Positions 46,619 to 56,428 of a stretch of DNA of 64,000 bases are shown piece after piece. The DNA is from Verrucosispora sioxanthis (lineage in GTDB: Bacteria > Actinomycetota > Actinomycetes > Mycobacteriales > Micromonosporaceae): contig NZ_SAIY01000003.1 of the NCBI RefSeq assembly GCF_010560025.1, positions 248,001 through 312,000 on the forward strand, in the 5' to 3' direction. Both the position numbers and the translations under genes were made by a program. Each line of letters opens with the position of its first letter. The stretch's first letter is position 1. The notes beneath the pieces were generated by a model. It did no database searches, was not told the DNA's origin, and saw only the letters and a program-made list of their open reading frames with translations.

Positions 46619-47785
46619 TCAGGTCGGTGCCGACGGCGGCAGTGTCACCGTGACGGTGAGGCCGCCGTCAGGGCGTGGTGCTGCCTCGGCGGCGCCACCG
46701 TGCGCCCGGGCCACCGCCCGCACGATCGACAACCCGAGCCCGAAGCCCCTCGTGCCCGCCACCCGCTCCCGGCTGAGCCGCCGAAACGGCTGGAACATCG
46801 TCTCCACGTCGTAGCTCGGGACCACCGGACCGGTGTTGACCACGACCAGCGTGGGGCGTCCGGCCACCTGTCCGGTACGTATCCGCACCCAGCCGTCCGC
46901 CGGCACGTTGTGCCGCAGGGCGTTCTCCACCAGGTTGAACGCCAGCCGCTCCAGCAGCACCGGATCGCCGACCGTACGGGCCGGCTCCAGCGAGCGGTGT
47001 ACCGGAACATCCGGGTACGCCGGGGCGACCTGCTCGACCACGTGGGCGGCGATCTCGGCGAGGTCGACCGTCGCGCGCTCGGTCACCTCGCTCTCCGAGT
47101 CGGCGAGGGTGAGCAGCCCGTCGATCAACCGCTCGTGTCGTTCGTTCACCGACAGCAACGCCTCGCCGAGCCGACGAACCTCGGCCGGGGCGTCCGGCCG
47201 GCTGACCGCCAGTTCCACGAGCGCCCGGTTCAGCGCGAGCGGTGTCCGCAGCTCGTGGGAGGCGTTCGCCACGAACCGCCGTTGCCCGTCGAAGGAACGG
47301 TCGAGCCGCTCCAGCATCTGGTCGAACGTGTCGGCCAGCTCCCGCACCTCGTCGCGGGGGCCGGTCAACGCGATCCGTTCGTGCAGACCACGTCCGGCGG
47401 AGTCGGCCCCGGCGATCCGGCGGGCCGTCCCGGTGATCTGGTGCAGCGGTTGCAGCGCCCGGCCGGCGACCAGCCAACCGATCACCACGGCTGCCGCGGA
47501 GACCACCACCAGCGCGATGCCGCCCTGGGTGAGCAGCGACTCCAGGGCGTTGCGCTTGGCCTCGCTCTGCACGTCCTGGATCAACATGCGGATCTTGTCG
47601 AGGTCCTCCGCCGACGTGGGCAGCCGGGTCACCACGGCGGTGCGGTCCGGCAGGTCGGCGCGCATCGGCTGCGGCATCCGCTGGTCCACCAGCACGTACG
47701 TGACGCCGAGCAGGACAATGCCGGCGAGCAGGAGGAGGCCGCCGTAGACCAGGGTGAGGCGGGCCCGCAGAGTCAGCCGCTTCAC
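46619..47785 (-). CDS. Sensor histidine kinase of OmpR-type two-component system
   Basis: 388 aa. Two transmembrane helices (TLVYGGLLLLAGIVLLGVTYVLV and GIALVVVSAAAVVIGWLVAG) flank an extracytoplasmic loop of ~60 residues. A HAMP domain (RALQPLHQITGTARRIA) leads to the H-box SHELRTPLALNRALVE with His177. N-box FNLVENALRHN and G-box RGFGLGLSIVRAVARAHGG make the ATPase domain. GTG 47785 overlaps the TGA of the response regulator (GTGA). The pair is divergent from the MacAB-like efflux operon, which it most likely controls in response to an envelope-active compound. Confidence 0.95.
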   Translation of the reverse strand: MKRLTLRARLTLVYGGLLLLAGIVLLGVTYVLVDQRMPQPMRADLPDRTAVVTRLPTSAEDLDKIRMLIQDVQSEAKRNALESLLTQGGIALVVVSAAAVVIGWLVAGRALQPLHQITGTARRIAGADSAGRGLHERIALTGPRDEVRELADTFDQMLERLDRSFDGQRRFVANASHELRTPLALNRALVELAVSRPDAPAEVRRLGEALLSVNERHERLIDGLLTLADSESEVTERATVDLAEIAAHVVEQVAPAYPDVPVHRSLEPARTVGDPVLLERLAFNLVENALRHNVPADGWVRIRTGQVAGRPTLVVVNTGPVVPSYDVETMFQPFRRLSRERVAGTRGFGLGLSIVRAVARAHGGAAEAAPRPDGGLTVTVTLPPSAPT

Positions 47786-48438
47786 CGGATCGTGTACCCC
47801 GTGCCGGGCACCGTCTCGATCACCGAGGGATCGCCGAGCTTGCGCCGCAGCTTCATCACCGTGACTCGGACCACGTTGGTGAACGGGTCGATGTGCTCGT
47901 CCCACGCCCGCTCCAGCAGCTCCTCGGCGGAGACCACCGCGCCGTCGGCGCGCAGCAACTCGGCCAGCACCGCGAACTCCTTGCGCGACAGCGACACGTA
48001 CCGACCGTCGCGGTACACCTCGCGGCGGCCCGGGTCCACCACGATGCCCGCCCGACGCAACGTCGGTGGCGCGGCGGGCCGGGTCCGCCGGGTCAGCGCG
48101 TGCACCCGGGCAGCCAGTTCCACGAGCGCGAACGGTTTCACCAGGTAGTCGTCGGCGCCGAGGGCCAGACCCGCCACCCGGTCACGCACCGCCGCGGCCG
48201 CGGTGAGCATCAGCACCCGGGTGTCACCCCCGGAGTCGACGATCGCCCGACACACGTCGTCGCCGTGCACGACCGGCAGGTCACGGTCGAGCACCACCAC
48301 GGAGTACTCGTTGACCCCGAGCCGTTCCAGCGCGGCGTCGCCGTCGTACGCGACGTCGACCGCGAAGGCCTCCCGGCGCAGCCACTCCGCGATGGCGTCG
48401 GCCAACACGTCCTCATCCTCGACCACCAGCACTCGCAC
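47782..48438 (-). CDS. OmpR/PhoB-type response regulator
   Basis: 218 aa. Receiver with VVEDEDVLAD, phospho-acceptor Asp51 (VVLDRDLPVVHG) and Lys in YLVKPFALVEL. C-terminal winged helix: VDPGRREVYRDGRYVSLSRKEFAVLAELLRADGAVVSAEELLERAW, then TNVVRVTVMKLRRKLGDPSVIETVPGTGYTIR (in parts). GTG 48438 starts the receiver exactly at VRVLVVEDE; no good ribosome site precedes it. Genes behind it (kinase) and in front of it (lipoprotein/ABC operon, divergent) form a typical sensor-efflux locus. Confidence 0.95.
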   Translation of the reverse strand: MRVLVVEDEDVLADAIAEWLRREAFAVDVAYDGDAALERLGVNEYSVVVLDRDLPVVHGDDVCRAIVDSGGDTRVLMLTAAAAVRDRVAGLALGADDYLVKPFALVELAARVHALTRRTRPAAPPTLRRAGIVVDPGRREVYRDGRYVSLSRKEFAVLAELLRADGAVVSAEELLERAWDEHIDPFTNVVRVTVMKLRRKLGDPSVIETVPGTGYTIR

Positions 48439-48472
48439 CGGTCCATGGTGCCGCGAGCGCGGATAACGCCGC

Positions 48473-48492
48473 CGTAAACGTGATCGGTTACG
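48473..48492. promoter_or_regulatory. Inverted repeat between the regulator and the efflux operon
   Basis: CGTAA, ten bases, TTACG lies at 48473-48492, 35 bp from the response regulator start and 76 bp from the lipoprotein start. By position it is a candidate binding site for the OmpR-type regulator controlling both directions. Confidence 0.35.
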
Positions 48493-48567
48493 CCCCCGAT
48501 ACGTCACCCCGGATGCACTTGTCCGGTGTCCGGCGACCGTCGTCGGACATCGGAGAGGACACCAACG

Positions 48568-49098
48568 ATGCGACGGAGCACACTCACGCTGCCCGTACTG
48601 CTGATCCTGGCACTCGCCGGGTGTGCCGGCCAGGACGGCGACCGGACCGGGGTGGCCACCGCCGGCGGCGCCGCGCCCACCGCCTCCGCCACCGGTGACG
48701 GTGCGGGCGGCAGCGACGCCGAACGAAGACTGGACTTCGCCCGCTGCATGCGGGAGAACGGGGTGGAGATGCCCGATCCGGAGGCCGGCAACGGACCGAT
48801 GTTCCGGTTCGACGACAGTGTCGACCCGGAACAGGTCGAGGCCGGCATGGAGAAGTGCCGCCAGCTGTTGCCCAACGGCGGGCAGGCGGCGCAGCTCGAC
48901 CCAGAGCAGCTCGAACAGATGCGGGTCATGGCCCGCTGCATGCGGCAGAACGGTGTGCCGGACTTCCCCGACCCGGCGGCGGACGGCCGGATCCAGATCC
49001 AGCGGGAGGCCCTGGGCATCGACCCGGACGACCCGACGTTCCGCGCCGCCCTGGAGGCCTGTCGTCAGCACGCTCCGCAGTTCGGGGGCGGCCGGTGA
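48568..49098 (+). CDS. Lipoprotein with duplicated Cys motif, first gene of MacAB-like operon
   Basis: 176 aa. Signal [12 protein letters not shown] with lipobox Cys19, then a low-complexity Gly/Thr/Ala spacer. The mature part contains two copies of a motif: [16 protein letters not shown] and [16 protein letters not shown], each followed by a second Cys ([16 protein letters not shown]). This suggests two similar small helical units stabilised by disulfides. Such proteins are regularly found in front of efflux adaptor/ABC genes in actinomycetes, but no role is known; binding the effluxed compound or gating the system are possibilities. ATG 48568 was chosen by the signal peptide and GGAGAGGA. 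The stop overlaps the next start. Confidence 0.88.
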   Translation: MRRSTLTLPVLLILALAGCAGQDGDRTGVATAGGAAPTASATGDGAGGSDAERRLDFARCMRENGVEMPDPEAGNGPMFRFDDSVDPEQVEAGMEKCRQLLPNGGQAAQLDPEQLEQMRVMARCMRQNGVPDFPDPAADGRIQIQREALGIDPDDPTFRAALEACRQHAPQFGGGR

Positions 49099-50171
49099 CC
49101 CGTCGAACCCGCCTGCCCGCCGCCGGTGGCGCGGCGCTGATCCTCGTCGCCGGAGCCGGCGTGGCCGCGGCGGTCGGCTTCGGTGGTGGCTCCGGCGACA
49201 GGAGCGCCGAGGCCCGCACCGCCGCGCCCGGCAGCGCCGCCGTCACCCGACAGACCCTCGCCGACGCCAGGACCGTCGACGGGGAGCTGGGACACGGGCC
49301 CAGTCGGACCGCGACCAGCCGGCTGCCCGGCACCCTCACCACGCTGCCCGACGCCGGCACCACCGTCGCGCGCGGCAAGGCCCTCTACGCCGTCGACAAC
49401 GACCCGGTGGTCCTGTTCTACGGGCGGCTGCCCGCCTACCGGACCCTGCAACCCGGCGCCGAGGGCTCCGACGTCAGACAGGTGGAACGGAATCTGGAGG
49501 CCCTCGGCTACTCCGGCTTCACCGTCGACGACGAGTACACCTGGGCCACCGCCGAGGCGGTCCGTGCCTGGCAGGACGACCTCGGCGTGCCGGAGACCGG
49601 CCGCGTCGAGCTGGGTCGCGTCATGTTCGCCGACGGTGCCGTCCGGGTGGAGGGTCACCAGCTGGACGTGGGCGCGGCCATCCAGCCAGGGCAGGCGGTG
49701 CTCACCTACACCGGCACCAGCCGGCTGGTCACCGCCGAACTCGACATCGACGACCAGCGCCTCGCCGAACCTGGCACCACGGTGCGGGTCACCCTGCCCG
49801 ACGGCCGGCGGGTGACGGGAAAGGTCGACACGGTCGAGACGGTGATCCACAGCGGATCGGCGGACGCCGGTGGCGACACCAGCGCCGAGACGAGGATCGA
49901 GGTGACGGTCGCCGTCGACGACCAGAAGGCGCTCGCCGAGTTCGACCGGGCGTCCGCCGAGATCACCTTCACCGTCAGCGAGCGCGCGGACGTGCTGACC
50001 GTGCCGGTGGCCGCGCTGTTGGCGCTCGCCGAGGGCGGCTACGGCGTGGAGGTCCTCGACGAGGGTTCCAGCCGGATCGTCGCGGTGACCACCGGGCTGT
50101 TCGCCGACGGGCGGGTCGAGGTCACCGGCGACGGGATCGTCGAAGGCACCACCGTCGGGGTGCCCCGGTGA
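49095..50171 (+). CDS. HlyD/MacA-like efflux adaptor with peptidoglycan-binding domain
   Basis: 358 aa. One N-terminal membrane anchor ([23 protein letters not shown]). Residues ~35-110 are the first half of a membrane-fusion-type barrel/lipoyl region ([31 protein letters not shown]). A peptidoglycan_binding_1 domain is inserted ([42 protein letters not shown], ~128-170). The second half returns to beta-barrel strands ([23 protein letters not shown]). The insertion is the usual design of Gram-positive MacA-like adaptors and would tie the pump to the cell wall. It is coupled on both sides by GTGA overlaps. Confidence 0.93.
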   Translation: MTRRTRLPAAGGAALILVAGAGVAAAVGFGGGSGDRSAEARTAAPGSAAVTRQTLADARTVDGELGHGPSRTATSRLPGTLTTLPDAGTTVARGKALYAVDNDPVVLFYGRLPAYRTLQPGAEGSDVRQVERNLEALGYSGFTVDDEYTWATAEAVRAWQDDLGVPETGRVELGRVMFADGAVRVEGHQLDVGAAIQPGQAVLTYTGTSRLVTAELDIDDQRLAEPGTTVRVTLPDGRRVTGKVDTVETVIHSGSADAGGDTSAETRIEVTVAVDDQKALAEFDRASAEITFTVSERADVLTVPVAALLALAEGGYGVEVLDEGSSRIVAVTTGLFADGRVEVTGDGIVEGTTVGVPR

Positions 50172-50863
50172 GCGGCGACGTGGTCGTGCTCGACCAGGTC
50201 GCCAAGCGGTACGCCGGCGACGTGGTCGCGCTCGACCAGGTGTCGCTGCGGATCGGGTACGGCGAGTTGGTGGCCATCGTCGGGCCGTCCGGCTCCGGCA
50301 AGTCGACGATGCTGAACGTGATCGGCACGCTGGACGAGCCGACCTCGGGCACGGTGGTGATCGACGGTCACGACGTGGCGCGACTGTCCGACCGGCAACT
50401 CTCCGCGTTGCGCGCCACCCGGATCGGTTTCGTGTTCCAGCAGTTCCACCTGGCCCCGGGCGTACCGGTGGTGGACAACGTGGCCGACGGGCTGCTCTAC
50501 GCCGGCGTACCCCGGCGGGAGCGGCGGCGGCGTGCGGAGGCCGCGCTGGATCGGGTCGGTCTCGGGCACCGCCTCGGGCACCGGCCGCACGAACTCTCCG
50601 GCGGCGAACGGCAACGGGTCGCGGTGGCCCGTGCGGTCGTCGGTGAGCCCGCCGTGCTGCTCGCCGACGAACCCACCGGCAACCTCGACACCGGTTCCGG
50701 GACGGCCGTGCTCGACCTGCTGTACGAGTTGCACCGGGCCGGCACCACGGTCGTCGTCATCACCCATGACCGGGAGATCGCCGCCGCGCTGCCTCGGCAG
50801 GTGCGGATGCGCGACGGGCGGATCCGCGCGGACTCCCGCCTCGTGCCGAGCGGGGTGAGCTGA
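50168..50863 (+). CDS. MacB-type ABC transporter ATP-binding protein
   Basis: 231 aa. Walker [12 protein letters not shown]-loop FVFQQFHL, signature [16 protein letters not shown], Walker [13 protein letters not shown] and the H-loop ITHD are all intact. The LolD/MacB subgroup is indicated by the short length and [12 protein letters not shown] start overlaps the adaptor stop. It powers the FtsX-like permease that follows 1 nt after its stop. Confidence 0.96.
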   Translation: MSGDVVVLDQVAKRYAGDVVALDQVSLRIGYGELVAIVGPSGSGKSTMLNVIGTLDEPTSGTVVIDGHDVARLSDRQLSALRATRIGFVFQQFHLAPGVPVVDNVADGLLYAGVPRRERRRRAEAALDRVGLGHRLGHRPHELSGGERQRVAVARAVVGEPAVLLADEPTGNLDTGSGTAVLDLLYELHRAGTTVVVITHDREIAAALPRQVRMRDGRIRADSRLVPSGVS

Positions 50864-50864
50864 C

Positions 50865-52091
50865 ATGCCGGTGACGTCACAGAACCAGCCGGGCGAGCAA
50901 CTGACTCCGGCCCGGATGCCGGCCGCCGACGTGGTGCGGGTCGGTGGCGTCGGGCTCCGGACCCGTCCGCTGCGGGCATTTCTCTCCGCGTTGGGCATCG
51001 CCATCGGCATCGCCGCGATGATCGCCGTCGTCGGTATCTCCTCGTCGTCGCGGGCCGAACTGGATCGGACCCTGGCCACGCTCGGCACCAACCTGCTCAC
51101 CGTGTCGCCGGGCCGGACCCTCTTCGGTGCCGACGCCCAACTGCCCGACGACTCGGTGGCGATGATCGGTCGGATCGGTCCGGTGACCCAGGTGGCGGCC
51201 ACCGGGCAGGTCGTCGACGCGAACGTCTACCGCACCGACCACATCCCGTCGGCGGAGACCGGCGGATTGGCCGTGCGGGCGACGCAGCTCGGGCTCCTGG
51301 ACACCGTCGGCGGCGAGGTGGCCAGCGGTACCTGGTTGAACGAGGCCACTGCCCGGTATCCGGCGGTGGTGCTCGGCGCGACCGCCGCCGAGCGGCTCGG
51401 GCTGGGTGCCGCCGGCGCGGACGTGCAGGTGTGGCTCGGTGGTCGTTGGTTCACCGTGGTGGGCATCCTCGCTCCGGCGCCGTTGGCACCGGAGCTGGAC
51501 AGCTCGGCCCTGGTGGGCTGGCCGGTCGCCGCGAGCCACCTGGGCTTCGACGGTCACCCGACCACCGTCTACACCAGGACCGAGGCCGACCAGGTCGAGG
51601 CGGTCCGCGCGGTGCTCGGGGCGACCGCCAACCCGCAGGCGCCGAACGAGGTCGACGTCTCCCGTCCTTCGGACGCGTTGGCCGCCGCGCAGGCCACCGA
51701 CGAGACGTTCACCGCGCTGCTGCTGGGGCTGGGCGCGGTGGCCCTGCTCGTCGGTGGTGTCGGGGTGGCCAACACCATGGTCATTTCGGTGCTGGAGCGC
51801 CGGGCGGAGATCGGACTGCGTCGGTCACTCGGTGCCACCCGGGGGCAGATCCGCAGCCAGTTCCTCGCCGAGTCACTGCTGCTGTCGGCCCTGGGCGGAG
51901 CCGGCGGCGTGCTGCTGGGCATCCTGGTGACCTCCGGGTACGCGCTGTCGCAGGGTTGGCCGACCGTGGTCCCGGCCTGGGCGACGACCGGGGGTGTGCT
52001 GGCGACGCTGCTGATCGGTGGCCTGGCTGGCCTGTATCCGGCGATCCGCGCCTCCCGCCTGTCCCCCACCGAGGCGCTGGCGACGACGTGA
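50865..52091 (+). CDS. FtsX/MacB-like ABC transporter permease
   Basis: 408 aa. One N-terminal helix (PLRAFLSALGIAIGIAAMIAVVGIS), a large extracytoplasmic domain of ~220 residues (MacB_PCD type), and three C-terminal helices (FTALLLGLGAVALLVGGVGVANTMVISVLERRAEIGLRRSLGAT, LLSALGGAGGVLLGILVTSGY, GVLATLLIGGLAGLYPAIRASRLSPTEAL, read in pieces). The ERRAEIGLRRSLGA coupling motif contacts the ATPase. It completes a mechanotransmission-type exporter for a periplasm-side substrate such as a peptide or lipid-active antibiotic. Confidence 0.95.
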   Translation: MPVTSQNQPGEQLTPARMPAADVVRVGGVGLRTRPLRAFLSALGIAIGIAAMIAVVGISSSSRAELDRTLATLGTNLLTVSPGRTLFGADAQLPDDSVAMIGRIGPVTQVAATGQVVDANVYRTDHIPSAETGGLAVRATQLGLLDTVGGEVASGTWLNEATARYPAVVLGATAAERLGLGAAGADVQVWLGGRWFTVVGILAPAPLAPELDSSALVGWPVAASHLGFDGHPTTVYTRTEADQVEAVRAVLGATANPQAPNEVDVSRPSDALAAAQATDETFTALLLGLGAVALLVGGVGVANTMVISVLERRAEIGLRRSLGATRGQIRSQFLAESLLLSALGGAGGVLLGILVTSGYALSQGWPTVVPAWATTGGVLATLLIGGLAGLYPAIRASRLSPTEALATT

Positions 52092-52172
52092 GGCGGCGGA
52101 CGACCGGCCCGCCACCTGTCACGGCGGGCACCGACCGGGCGGCAGGAGGCACCGGCGGCGCGGATCCGTGAC

Positions 52173-55029
52173 CTACGCGGGTGGTCCGTGCTCGGCGGCT
52201 GCCTCGGTGAGTCGACGGGCCATCGCGGTGCGGGAGTGCACGTGGAGCTTGGCGAAGACCCGGTTCAGGTGGGACTCGATGGTCCGCGGGCTGAGATGGA
52301 GTCGCGCGGCGATCTCCTTGTTGGTCAGGCCGGTCGTCGCCAGGCCCGCGATCTCCCGCTCCCGGGCGGTGAGGGCGCCGTCCCCGGCCGGCCGCCCGGC
52401 GCCGCCGCACCGGCGGCGCGGTGTCCGGAACGCGGCAGCCGGCGGCGTGGTGCCCGGCGAGCACGGCTGCGGCCCAGACCGCACCTACAGGCCCGGTACC
52501 CGGTGTCGGCGCGGTCGAACGCGGCGGCACCGGGTCCCGGCCTTCCCGCGACGAGGTACGCGACACCGGCGAGGTGCCGGGACAGCGCCTCCTCCATCGG
52601 GGTTCCGGCCGTCACGAAGCTGGCCGCCGCGTGCTCGGCCAGCACCGTCGCCCGGTCCGGATCCGCCATCCGGTACGCGGCGAAGGCTCGGGCGAACCGG
52701 CCAGTCCGATCTCGTACGGCAGATCGGCGGTCGCGGCTCGGCGTTCCGCCCGCCTGCCGAACCGGGCGGCCGTGGCGTGATCACCCTGCCCGGCCGCGAC
52801 GACGGTCGCGACCACGTCCCGGGCCACCAGCACCGGTGGATGCCTCGACGGCGGTGTCGCCGGCTCGGTGAGCAGGTCGGCACCGCCGCCCCAGTCGCAC
52901 GCGACCGCCCTGGCCAGGGCCAGTTCCACCCGGTTGATCCGCCACCATGCTCGGGAGCGGGGCTGCCCGACGATCACCTCGGTACCCACACTGCCCGGGT
53001 CGCCGCCGAGGCGGGCCGGCGCAGGGTCGACCAGGGCAGCGGCCGGGCCGGCGGTCCTAACACCGGGCGCAGGCGGACCGCCGCCGCCATCGCGGCCATC
53101 TCCGTGCTGCCCACCCGCTCGGCGGCGGCCCGCGCCTGCTCCGCCGCCCGCACCGCCCGGGTCAGCCGGCCAGCACGGGCGTGCACCAGCGACTCCATGA
53201 CGAGCAGGTACGGCGAGGCGCTGCTCGGCCCGAGGCCGTCCAGGATCCGTCGCGCCCGGGCGAGATGTCGGTCGGCGTCGGCGTAGTTGCCCAGCTGGAT
53301 CTCGACAAGCGCCAGTGGTGAGACGATTTCGACGTACGGGCGCAGATCGGCGTCGCCGGTGGCGTCCACGGCGACGACGGCGTCGGCGAGCTGCTCGCGG
53401 GCCGACCTGGCGCAGCCGAGGTAAAGGGTGGCGAGCGCCCGCAGCGTCAGCGCCGCCGCCACGAGCGCCGACCGGTGCTCGTCCAGCAGTTCGAGGGCCC
53501 GCTGCGCGTGGTGCACCGCCGAGGTCGGCTCCTCCCGGAACGCGTCCACCGCCGCCAGTTCCACGTGCAGTTTCGCCTCCTCGACCGGGTCGAGCCCACC
53601 CCGACGCAGTTGTGTGCCGAGCGTCGCGGCCGCCTCAGCGAAGTCGCCGAGCTGCCGGGCCACCGCCACACTGAACGTCTCGGCACGCCGCCGCACTGGC
53701 CCGTCAGCGCCGCAGCCGTTGGAGCACCTCACGGCTGCAGGCCAACTCGCCGCTGCGGCCGAGGGCCCGGGCGTACCACATCGCCACCTCGGCACGCCGC
53801 CGGTCGCCCGGACCGGCGTCCGGCATGATGCGCAGCGCGGTGCCCGAGCCAGCGGGGCCGCCTGGGCGGGGGCCTCGTGCGTGAACGCGACACCCGCGTC
53901 GACCAGTGTGGCCACCGCGACCTCGTCGCCCGTCGCGGGCGGACCGTTCCGTGTGGTGCGCCACTAGTTGCCGGGACGCTCGGCGGCCACGCAGAGTCGG
54001 CGGTGCGGGTGTGCGCCTCGAACCGCCAGGCCGCGCCGGTCAACGCGCGTACGCCGCGGCCCGCATCAGCGGGTGTCGATAGCGCAGCCGCCCGCCGTCC
54101 GCGTCGAGCAGGCCGAGCCGCCCGAGCTGGTCCACCGCCGCGGTGACCATGGACATCGGCAGGCCGGCGACGTGTCTGACGAGGTCGATGGTGGTGTGGT
54201 CGCCGACCACCGCGGCGATGTGGGCGACCCGCTGCACCGGCGGTTGCTGGGCGGTGATCTCGGCGGCGAGTCCGGCCAGCACGGATCGCCGCGATCCGGC
54301 GAGGCGGTCGGCGTCGACCGGGTCGTGCCGGTGGGCCAGCCTCGCCAGGGAGTCCAGCTCATCGTCGTCCAGCCGGGACAACGCCTTGATGTACAGCGGA
54401 TTGCCGAGGCTGGCCCGCAGGATCAGCTCCCGGCGACGACGCGGCACGCCGACCAGCAGCACGTCCAGGCTGGCCGCGTCTAACGGCGGAAGGTCGATCA
54501 GGGTGGCGGCCGGGCCGAGCCGCGCGATGGCGTTGACCAGCCGTGCCGGTGGGCAGGCGCTGCGGAACGCCACCGCGAGCAGCACCGGCACCGGTGGTGG
54601 ACTGCCGAGCAGGTGCTCGGTCAGCTCCAGCGACGCCGAGTCGGCCCAGTGCACGTCGTCGAGCAGCAGTGCGGCGCCCGGTGCCGGTGTCCGGGTGAGC
54701 ATCCGCCGCACCGCCGCCGGCACCGATGACGCCGCGTCGTCCGGACCCCCGTCGGCCGCCTCCACCATCTCGGCGAAGAGCCCGAACGGCACGCCCTGCT
54801 CGTACTGGGTGGCCCGGCCGGTGCGAACCAGCAGCCCCGCGTCGGCGGCCCGTCGCGCCAACTCGCGGAGAATCCGGGTCTTGCCCAGGCCCGCCTCGCC
54901 GCACACCTCGACCGCCACGGATCGTCCGGCGCGTACGGTAGCCACCGCCGCGTCCAGCGACTCCACCGCGGCCGCCCGGCCCACCAGCACCGGATCGAGC
55001 CGGAATCCCACCTCTCGGCTGGCCGTCAT
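52173..55029 (-). pseudogene. LAL-type LuxR regulator (large ATP-binding) broken by several frameshifts
   Basis: From ATG 55029 an intact stretch to about 54040 encodes an AAA/STAND ATPase: Walker A CGEAGLGKTRIL, Walker B ALLLDDVHWADSASL. The homologous continuation then jumps between frames: a TPR-like region at about 52974-53690 (LGTQLRRGGLDPVEEAKLHVELAAVDAF and on), pieces near 52990-52700, another near 52669-52500 (ERATVLAEHAAASFVTAGTPMEEALSRHL type helices), and finally the intact LuxR helix-turn-helix at 52173-52380 (LTAREREIAGLATTGLTNKEIAARLHLSPRTIESHL). At least four shifts are needed to rebuild one ~950 aa protein. It is a decaying gene, or the region is poorly sequenced. It lies behind the efflux operon on the opposite strand. 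Confidence 0.85.
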
Positions 55030-55165
55030 CACGCCTCCCCACGGGGAGTGTCACAGCGACAGCCATCGGTGACCATCAACTATCGGCCGGTTCGTCGGCG
55101 GCGGCGCCGGTGCCGGATCGTCGCCGGATCGTCGAGGTCGTCGGTGCGGCCCCGGGCTCGCCGCT

Positions 55166-55588
55166 TCACTGGATGTCGACCTCGATCTGGGGCGTGTGCA
55201 GCAGCGTGTTGTGCACCGTGCAGTGGCTCGCCACGGCACGCAACGCGGGCCACTTGTCCGGTGGCAGGTCGGTCGGTGGTCGTACGGTGATCCGGATGGC
55301 GGCGACCCGGGCCGGTCGGTCGGTGGCCAGATCGAACGACGCGGTCACCACCAGACCGGCCCGATCGTGTCCGTGCCGGCTCAGGTAGCGCCCGGCGTAG
55401 AACGCGACGCAGGCGGCGAGCGAGGCGGCGAACAGCTCCGTGGGGCTCGGTGCGGTGTCGGCACCACCCGCGTCGACTGGTTGATCGGCGAGCAGTCGGT
55501 GATCGCGTACCCGGATCTCGTACGCTTCTCCGGCTCGAAACCGCACGTCGATCGGGTCCAGGCCGACCCTGCCGTCCGTGGTTGTCAT
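55166..55588 (-). CDS. OsmC-family protein (peroxiredoxin-like)
   Basis: 140 aa. ATG 55588 has GAGGAGG upstream. Family features: an early strand pair (IDVRFRAGEAYEIRVRDHRLLADQP), then SPTELFAASLAACVAFYAGRYL with the first catalytic-type Cys, and SHCTVHNTLLHTP with the second Cys near the C-terminus. Paired cysteines in these places reduce organic hydroperoxides in OsmC/Ohr proteins. No MarR/OhrR gene is next to it. It is on the same strand as and downstream of the nitroreductase (126 nt). Confidence 0.9.
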   Translation of the reverse strand: MTTTDGRVGLDPIDVRFRAGEAYEIRVRDHRLLADQPVDAGGADTAPSPTELFAASLAACVAFYAGRYLSRHGHDRAGLVVTASFDLATDRPARVAAIRITVRPPTDLPPDKWPALRAVASHCTVHNTLLHTPQIEVDIQ

Positions 55589-55713
55589 GGCTCCTCCTCG
55601 GGACGTCGTCACTCCCATCCCATCCCCGAGGAGGCAGGATCGGCAGGGCCGTTGGGCCCGGCGTGACCCGCCGGTGGACAGCCGTCCGACCGGACCGACA
55701 CGGTGCCGCCTGG

Positions 55714-56352
55714 TCAGGCGTTGCCCCACTGGCCACGGTGGATGACCGTGCTGGCGGCGCGGCGGCGCGCGGCGACGGCGGGATTCTGCGGTGGCAGGTC
55801 GTCGGCGCGGTAACCGACGCAGATGCCGCCGATCGGCGCGTACTCGTCGGGGATGCCGAACTCGGCCTTGAAGGCGGCCGTGTGCGCGGGGACGTCGACC
55901 TCGGGGGTGGAGTACTCACCGGTGACCGGCATGATGCCGAAGAAGCAGGCGTCCAGTCCCTCGTCGACGGCCGTGAGCAGCATCATCAGCGCCGCCATGC
56001 CGGTGTCGATGTACCAGTAGGGTGCCGGCCAGCGGGCCTCCGACCGGTCGGCCCAGCCCTTGTCGGCCTCGGCGTACCGGGCGAGGTAGGCCGCCTTGTG
56101 CGCGAGCGGTACGACCACCAGGGGCGCGTTCTGCATCGTGGGAGTCTGCGCGACACGGGTCGGCACGAAGGGCCAGAATCTGGCCCGGTCGGCCGGATCG
56201 GTGAGGGCGAGGAAGGCCCAGCCCTGCGAGAAGCCGGCTGACGGTGCCCGCAACGCGCTGGCCAGGATCGTCTCGATGACCTCGGGACTGAGCGGCCGAT
56301 CGGCGTAGTGCCGCACCATCCGGCGGCGACGGATAACCTCTGCGAACTGCAT
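55714..56352 (-). CDS. Nitroreductase-family flavoenzyme
   Basis: 212 aa. FAEVIRRRRMVRHYADRPLSPEVIETILASALRAPSAGFSQGWAFLALTD (in parts) is the FMN-binding N-terminus with the R-R-R-x-V-R-x-Y pattern. The middle YWYIDTGMAALMMLLTAVDEGLDACFFGIMP is the dimer helix, and GIPDEYAPIGGICVGYRADD is the standard C-terminal FMN motif. It probably reduces nitro or quinone groups, or is a related F420/FMN oxidoreductase. ATG 56352 fits the family start MQFAEVI. It is divergent from the orphan sensor kinase. Confidence 0.93.
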   Translation of the reverse strand: MQFAEVIRRRRMVRHYADRPLSPEVIETILASALRAPSAGFSQGWAFLALTDPADRARFWPFVPTRVAQTPTMQNAPLVVVPLAHKAAYLARYAEADKGWADRSEARWPAPYWYIDTGMAALMMLLTAVDEGLDACFFGIMPVTGEYSTPEVDVPAHTAAFKAEFGIPDEYAPIGGICVGYRADDLPPQNPAVAARRRAASTVIHRGQWGNA

Positions 56353-56428
56353 GCGGGCGATCCTGCCACCCTTTTCCGGGCACCGCCGCCGCTGGTGGTC
56401 GAGGTTCGGCCGGCCGTACGATCGGCTG

